The notes under the pieces: generated by a model
Database searches by the model: none
Seen by the model: only the letters and a program-made list of their open reading frames with translations
Told to the model about the DNA's origin: nothing
DNA from: Dyadobacter sp. SG02
Lineage (GTDB): Bacteria; Bacteroidota; Bacteroidia; Cytophagales; Spirosomataceae
Length of the DNA: 64,000 nucleotides
Reading direction: 5' to 3'
Assembly: GCF_900109045.1 (NCBI RefSeq)
Contig: NZ_FNYL01000001.1
Span: 849,017-913,016 of the forward strand
Translations under genes and position numbers: made by a program
In this document: one piece after another, positions 60,305 through 64,000 of the stretch
Position numbering within the stretch: the stretch's first letter is position 1
How the letters are laid out: every line of letters begins with the position of its first letter

Positions 60305-61357
60305 TCAGTTTGTTTCTTTGTTAGCCAGCTGCCCGCAAGCGGCGTCGATATCCTTGCCCCTGCTCCTCCTCACGTGCACCGAAACCCCTCTGTCTTCCAG
60401 GAAAGCGGCAAATTTATCCAGCCGGTCGGCTTCTGTATTTTTAAAATCAGCCTCGGCGATCGGGTTATATTCAATGATGTTCACCCGTGCCGGAACGCGC
60501 TTGCAAAACTCCCAGAGCTCCTTCGCATCCTGTAAAGTATCGTTGAAATTATTGAAGACAATATATTCGAAAGTAATGCGGTTGCCGGTTTTCTTATAAA
60601 AATAATTCAACGCTTCGGCGAGGTTATCCAGCGAGTTCGATTCGTTGATCGGCATGATCTGGTTACGCTTTTCGTCGTTGGCCGCGTGCAGCGACAATGC
60701 GAGCCTGAACCGAACTTCGTCATCCGCCAGCTTCTTGATCATCTTGGCAATACCCGCCGTGGAAACGGTTATGCGCTTGGGCGACATATTCAGCCCTTCC
60801 GGCGAAGTAATGTACTCAATGGATTGGAGCACGTTCGCGTAATTCAGCAACGGTTCCCCCATTCCCATATATACAATGTTGGTCAACGGCGCATTGAAGG
60901 TCTTTTCCGCTTGCTGTGCAATTGCCACCACCTGGTCGTAGATTTCTCCGGCTTCGAGGTTGCGCTTGCGGTCCATATAGCCCGTCGCGCAGAACTTGCA
61001 CGTAAGCGAGCACCCTACCTGGCTGCTTACGCAGGCGGTCATGCGGTCGGCTGCGGGTATGAGCACGCCTTCCACGAGGTTTCCGTCAAAAAGTTTGAAT
61101 GCGGATTTAATGGTACCGTCGTTGCTGTGCTGTTTTTTGGCAACATCGAGTGAGTGGATCACGAAATGCTCGTTCATCAACTGGCGTGTGGCCAGCGAAA
61201 GGTTGGTCATTTCGTCGAATGAATGGGCTGATTTTTTCCAGATCCATTCATATATCTGTTTTGCCCTGAAAGCCTTCTCCCCGTGTTCGGTCATCCAGGA
61301 TTTGATCTGGTCGACATTCAATTTACGGATGTCTTGCTTTTGCTGTATCGTGGTCAT
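60305..61357 (-). CDS. rlmN: Dual-specificity 23S rRNA/tRNA adenine-C2 methyltransferase RlmN
   Basis: The 350-residue radical SAM enzyme has the cluster motif C116-x3-C120-x2-C123 (CSLTCKFC), the mechanistic cysteines C109 (in TACVSSQ) and C341 (in DIDAACGQL), and the N-terminal accessory domain ending LVEGVLIP. Later signatures are NIVYMGMGEPLLNYANV, SPKRITVSTAGIAKMI and LALSLHAANDEKRNQIMPIN. It methylates A2503 of 23S rRNA and A37 of some tRNAs. The arrangement and length are standard for RlmN, and all the catalytic residues are conserved. It appears monocistronic. Confidence 0.96.
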   Translation of the reverse strand: MTTIQQKQDIRKLNVDQIKSWMTEHGEKAFRAKQIYEWIWKKSAHSFDEMTNLSLATRQLMNEHFVIHSLDVAKKQHSNDGTIKSAFKLFDGNLVEGVLIPAADRMTACVSSQVGCSLTCKFCATGYMDRKRNLEAGEIYDQVVAIAQQAEKTFNAPLTNIVYMGMGEPLLNYANVLQSIEYITSPEGLNMSPKRITVSTAGIAKMIKKLADDEVRFRLALSLHAANDEKRNQIMPINESNSLDNLAEALNYFYKKTGNRITFEYIVFNNFNDTLQDAKELWEFCKRVPARVNIIEYNPIAEADFKNTEADRLDKFAAFLEDRGVSVHVRRSRGKDIDAACGQLANKETN

Positions 61358-61407
61358 TTTCTGCTATAATCTGTCAAACACGCAGGGCATTCAACTGTAA
61401 TTTTCTG

Positions 61408-61415
61408 CAAAGGTA
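61408..61415 (-). promoter_or_regulatory. -7 promoter element of rlmN
   Basis: The minus strand reads TACCTTTG (61415-61408), a full match to TAnnTTTG, about 50 bases before the rlmN ATG at 61357. No good -33 element is seen at the usual spacing. Confidence 0.5.
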
Positions 61416-61461
61416 CTGAATGTCAATGATGAAAGCTTAACCGAGTCGAAAATTCGAAAGT

Positions 61462-61995
61462 TCAATCTTCGAGGTAATCGCGTTTCCAGTCGCGGATAAT
61501 GTCGGTGCCCTGGGGCATTAGCGACAAGCCTTTGGTGATCACCGTAGGCGCTACCGGCACTACAAGCGGGTAGAGATAAGTATCTTCCGTGCGGTGCGCG
61601 GGGATTTTCACGCCGATGGCATCTACCAGCCAGAAAAACACGCTGATCCCGAAAACCCACGTAAAAACACCGACCATCGCGCCGGCAAAACTATCGAAAG
61701 TACCCAAAATAGAGTACCGCAACGATCGCCGGATGGTGTAGCCGAATTGGTTGAGAAGGAAAATAGTAGGAAAGAAAATCGCGGAAAAACCCACATAAGG
61801 CAGGATTTTCCGTGCGACACCCTCGCTGAAATACGGCGTGAGGACCTCCATCCCCAGGCCCAGGAATTTGAAACCCAAAATCATGGCTACCACCATGCCC
61901 AGAATCCCGATGATCTCGATGAGCAGGCCCTTGCGGTAACCATGTAATGCGCCCCATAGCAGGGGAAGAAGGATGAGAACATCCAGTAATTTCAT
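61462..61995 (-). CDS. CvpA family membrane protein
   Basis: The 177-residue inner-membrane protein has four predicted helices (LLDVLILLPLLWGALHGYRKG, LLIEIIGILGMVVAMILGFKF, SAIFFPTIFLLNQFGYTI, GAMVGVFTWVFGISVFFWLVDAI) and the CvpA-type start with a GYRKGLLIEI motif. CvpA was named for colicin V production and is linked to envelope stress tolerance; the exact function is unknown. Its ATG overlaps the YqeY stop (ATGA), so it is translationally coupled and shares the same transcript. Confidence 0.88.
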   Translation of the reverse strand: MKLLDVLILLPLLWGALHGYRKGLLIEIIGILGMVVAMILGFKFLGLGMEVLTPYFSEGVARKILPYVGFSAIFFPTIFLLNQFGYTIRRSLRYSILGTFDSFAGAMVGVFTWVFGISVFFWLVDAIGVKIPAHRTEDTYLYPLVVPVAPTVITKGLSLMPQGTDIIRDWKRDYLED

Positions 61996-62441
61996 GCGAG
62001 CAATGCTTTCACCAACGTGGAAACGACGCGCCCGTCGGCCTGGCCGGCCAGCTCTTTGGTAGCCACGCCCATTACCTTGCCCATATCCGAAGGCCCCGCT
62101 GCACCTACGCGCGCGATGATCTCCTGCAATTTGGCTTTCACTTCGTCCTCGGTCAGTTGTTTAGGCAAAAACTGCTCGATTACCGCCAGTTCTGCTTCTT
62201 CCTTTTCCAAAAGATCGGCCCGGCCTTGCGTTTTGTATATATCAGCAGACTCGCGGCGTTGCTTCGCAGCTTTGGTAAGCAGTTTCAACTCGTCGTCGGC
62301 GCTGAGCTCTCCGCTGGCACCACCTTTGGTTTCTTCCAATAAAATCAACGACTTGATCGCGCGCAGTGCACGTAATGTATCCTGGTCTTTGGCACGCATC
62401 GCGTCCTTGATACCTGATTCTACCTGGGTTTTTAGTGACAT
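61992..62441 (-). CDS. GatB/YqeY domain protein
   Basis: The 149-residue soluble helical protein matches the YqeY family: SLKTQVESGIKDAMRAKDQDTLRALRAIKSLI, then AAKQRRESADIYKTQGRADLLEKEEAELAVIEQFLPKQL, ending MGKVMGVATKELAGQADGRVVSTLVKALL. The domain also forms the C-terminus of the GatB amidotransferase subunit, where it contacts tRNA; the stand-alone form has no settled role. It is the first gene of a two-gene unit with CvpA and lies beside the repeat-rich region that separates it from pdxJ. Confidence 0.92.
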   Translation of the reverse strand: MSLKTQVESGIKDAMRAKDQDTLRALRAIKSLILLEETKGGASGELSADDELKLLTKAAKQRRESADIYKTQGRADLLEKEEAELAVIEQFLPKQLTEDEVKAKLQEIIARVGAAGPSDMGKVMGVATKELAGQADGRVVSTLVKALLA

Positions 62442-62455
62442 CGTTACTTAATTTT

Positions 62456-62538
62456 GAATGATTGAATGAGTGAATGAGCGAATGAGTGAATGTCAGAATT
62501 TTGAATGTTGAATGTTGAATTTTGAATGAGTGAATGTT
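62456..62538. repeat. Degenerate GAATGA(G)T repeat arm
   Basis: GAATG occurs about eight times here in GAATGAGT, GAATGTTG and GAATGAGC contexts. It is the left member of an imperfect inverted pair with 62695-62808. Confidence 0.75.
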
Positions 62539-62632
62539 GAAAGTCCAGTCATTGTCATTCGGTCATTTGTTGTTTGTTTTATTGATTTAGGTCAAAATTT
62601 AGCTTCAAAAGTATTTTTAAGCACTCAAATGC

Positions 62633-62640
62633 TAAATTTG
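62633..62640 (+). promoter_or_regulatory. -7 promoter element, probably for pdxJ
   Basis: TAAATTTG matches TAnnTTTG. The start codon is 175 bases downstream, so the leader would contain the whole right repeat arm. Confidence 0.4.
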
Positions 62641-62694
62641 TAACAGACCGGCAAAGTTAGCAATTCACTTGAAAACTCAGTTTAATGCAACCCC

Positions 62695-62808
62695 ATTCGG
62701 TTATTCAATCATTCAGTCATTCACCCATTCACTCATTCATTCATTCATTCATTCACTCATTAGCAAAGCCCCATTCAGTCATTCAATCACTCAGTCATTC
62801 AATCATTA
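62695..62808. repeat. CATTC repeat arm including (CATT)5
   Basis: CATTC units alternate with AGTCATTC and ACTCATTC. A pure run of five CATT units lies at 62734-62753. The arm is the reverse complement type of the left arm and ends 7 bases before the pdxJ start. Confidence 0.75.
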
Positions 62809-62815
62809 AACTACC

Positions 62816-63535
62816 ATGACCCGTCTAAGCGTCAACATCAACAAGATCGCCACCCTTCGCAATTCCCGTGGCGGTGACAATCCCAATGTATTGAAAGTAG
62901 CGCTGGACTGCGAGCGGTTCGGGGCGCAGGGCATTACAGTACACCCGCGGCCCGACGAGCGGCATATCCGCTACCAGGATGTGTACGACCTCCGTGAACT
63001 CGTGACGACGGAGTTCAATATCGAGGGTAACCCTTCGGAAAAGAAATTTGTGGAACTGGTTCTAGCCAACAAGCCCGACCAGGTAACCCTTGTTCCTGAT
63101 GCATTAGGCGCCATCACTTCCAATGCAGGCTGGGATACCATCACGCACCGGGCACAGTTGACCGATCTTGTAGGTACATTCAAATCGGCCGGAATCCGGG
63201 TTTCTGTTTTTGTGGATCCCGATGAATATATGGTAGAAGGCGCGAAAATCTGCGGCGCCGACCGTGTGGAACTCTACACCGAGCCATTTGCAGCAGGCTA
63301 CTTTGAAAACCGCCAGAAAGCGGTGCTACCATTTATCAAAGCCGCCGAAAAAGCCCGCGAAGTAGGCTTGGGCCTGAATGCCGGCCACGACCTCAGTCTC
63401 GATAACCTGCATTTCCTGAAACAAAGCATTCCCTGGCTCGATGAAGTCTCGATCGGCCACGCATTGATCTGCGATGCATTATATATAGGATTAGAAAATA
63501 CGATCCAGATGTATTTAAGGGAGTTGGAGCTGTAA
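62816..63535 (+). CDS. pdxJ: Pyridoxine 5'-phosphate synthase
   Basis: The 239-residue TIM barrel has the PdxJ signatures: [100 protein letters not shown] and [16 protein letters not shown], ending [21 protein letters not shown]. It condenses 1-deoxyxylulose 5-phosphate with 3-amino-2-oxopropyl phosphate to form pyridoxine phosphate. The conserved His and Glu residues expected at the active site are present in those stretches. The ATG at 62816 gives the usual N-terminus. pdxA is not nearby. Confidence 0.97.
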   Translation: MTRLSVNINKIATLRNSRGGDNPNVLKVALDCERFGAQGITVHPRPDERHIRYQDVYDLRELVTTEFNIEGNPSEKKFVELVLANKPDQVTLVPDALGAITSNAGWDTITHRAQLTDLVGTFKSAGIRVSVFVDPDEYMVEGAKICGADRVELYTEPFAAGYFENRQKAVLPFIKAAEKAREVGLGLNAGHDLSLDNLHFLKQSIPWLDEVSIGHALICDALYIGLENTIQMYLRELEL

Positions 63536-63554
63536 TTTATGTAGCGTAGCGGAT

Positions 63555-63643
63555 GGCGCGAAGCTCTTGCTTCGTGCCAATTATTCGCAGGCCTCCGGCC
63601 GGCATCGTATGGCACACATCGCACACGCCAGCCAGAGGCTGGC
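63555..63643. repeat. Intergenic palindromes (REP-like hairpins)
   Basis: GGCGCGAAGC (63555-63564) pairs with GCTTCGTGCC (63569-63578), one wobble, loop TCTT. GCCAGCC (63627-63633) pairs with GGCTGGC (63637-63643) around AGA. There is no T-tract, so these look like repeats, not terminators. Confidence 0.6.
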
Positions 63644-63737
63644 AAATAGCGTGGGGCTGACTAAAAAGCCCCGAATCGATTTGGCTGTAAATCGGCCGTT
63701 TTAGATTTTTCAGACTTCATAGAAGCCTGGTTTGATT

Positions 63738-63783
63738 AAAAGGGTCAAAAAGCCGCTCTTGGGAGTGCTTTTGACCCTTTTTT
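63738..63783. terminator. Terminator next to the transposase gene
   Basis: AAAAGGGTCAAAA (63738-63750) pairs with TTTTGACCCTTTT (63769-63781), with T-tracts on both sides. It lies just past the transposase stop and may also end pdxJ transcription. Confidence 0.75.
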
Positions 63784-63788
63784 GCTTG

Positions 63789-64000
63789 TTATGCAGCTGC
63801 TTTTTGCTGTTTGAGGTGCAGTTTTCTCAGATTATGGGCCATGGCAACCAGGGTAAACTCGGCGGTTGCCTTTTGTAGACCTCTAAGATGGAAGCGGCGG
63901 AAGCCCATATTAGCTTTTATGTCACCAAAACAACTTTCTATTTCAATACTTCGTCGTTTCCGGAGCTGGAAGCCTTTTTGTGAATGAAGGTTTGTCCGGG
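63789..64000 (-). CDS. IS1182-type transposase, C-terminal part, cut by window edge
   Basis: The minus-strand frame ending at TAA 63791-63789 stays open to the right window edge (70 codons). It reads GFQLRKRRSIEIESCFGDIK, then ANMGFRRFHLRGLQKATAEF and TLVAMAHNLRKLHLKQQ. This is the conserved C-terminal end of IS1182-family DDE transposases, with the third catalytic acid in IEIESCFGDIK. The element's left end should lie between pdxJ and 63788 and its other end outside the window, so no terminal repeats can be confirmed. It is intact as far as seen. Confidence 0.85.
   Translation of the reverse strand, partial: RTNLHSQKGFQLRKRRSIEIESCFGDIKANMGFRRFHLRGLQKATAEFTLVAMAHNLRKLHLKQQKAAA

Larger units (their letters stand above)
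62442..62815. other. Divergent repeat-rich intergenic region between YqeY and pdxJ
   Basis: About 374 bases with no gene. A left arm of GAATG-type repeats and a right arm of CATTC-type repeats are each other's reverse-complement families; a promoter element for pdxJ lies between them at 62633-62640. Confidence 0.7.

Noticed and set aside
62695..62808. CATTC repeats considered as a CRISPR array
   Set aside because: The units are 4-8 bases with no unique spacers, so it is a simple-sequence repeat.
7015..63535. tRNA or rRNA genes in the intergenic gaps
   Set aside because: I read the gaps for T-loop GGTTCGAAT-type sequences and cloverleaf pairing and found none.

Overview
The window is chromosomal DNA of a Bacteroidota bacterium, most likely a cytophagalean close to Dyadobacter or Spirosoma. 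The evidence is the gene content: a SusC/SusD pair, a type IX secretion plug protein, DUF3276, DUF4249 and DUF5723 proteins, CRTAC1/FG-GAP lipoproteins, GH92 and GH88 enzymes. Many promoters carry the Bacteroidota -7 element TAnnTTTG instead of a TATAAT box, and base composition is balanced. The genus is an inference from gene families, not from a marker gene. No rRNA, tRNA or CRISPR array was seen.

Layout. 1-9.7 kb is mostly housekeeping: a Uma2 nuclease cut by the window edge, T9SS plug, YchF, a PUR-like protein, RlpA-DUF58, RadA, an outer-membrane barrel, a LytTR regulator and PheS. 9.7-20.5 kb holds an esterase/circularly permuted ATP-grasp pair, a DUF5723 protein, MsrB, a class A PBP, an ABC exporter, a DUF4126 membrane protein and an AraC regulator with an internal 15-bp tandem repeat. 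20.5-26.1 kb is a catabolic operon (GH88-like hydrolase, TIM-barrel isomerase, Gfo/Idh/MocA dehydrogenase, SDR, MFS transporter) behind a good promoter. 26.3-32.4 kb is accessory: two toxin-antitoxin pairs, a Tat-exported oxidoreductase, a small phosphatase, a decayed class D beta-lactamase, an ArsR/SRPBCC pair and a gluconolactonase-like protein. 32.5-44.2 kb has a TonB receptor/DUF4249 pair, small conserved proteins, threonine aldolase, an FAD oxidoreductase, a GH92 mannosidase, an MBL hydrolase, a PIN toxin module and a patatin. 44.2-56 kb is a SusC-SusD-CRTAC1-vanadium haloperoxidase block, with a second haloperoxidase divergent from SusC. 56-63.5 kb returns to housekeeping: NadB-NadA, a PiT phosphate transporter, RlmN, CvpA-YqeY and PdxJ. 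The right edge enters an IS1182-type transposase.

The observations most worth following are these. (1) The FAD oxidoreductase at 38295-39443 reads as a circularly permuted D-amino-acid-oxidase fold: the family's C-terminal catalytic/FAD segment lies before the Rossmann motif, behind a Tat signal. (2) The haloperoxidase/CRTAC1/SusCD block has two lipoprotein haloperoxidases. (3) The GH88 operon combines enzymes that do not match the textbook uronate route. (4) Several regulatory and repeat architectures stand out: the AraC pentapeptide repeat, the GAATG/CATTC arms before pdxJ, and the ACGTAA cluster before the LytTR gene.
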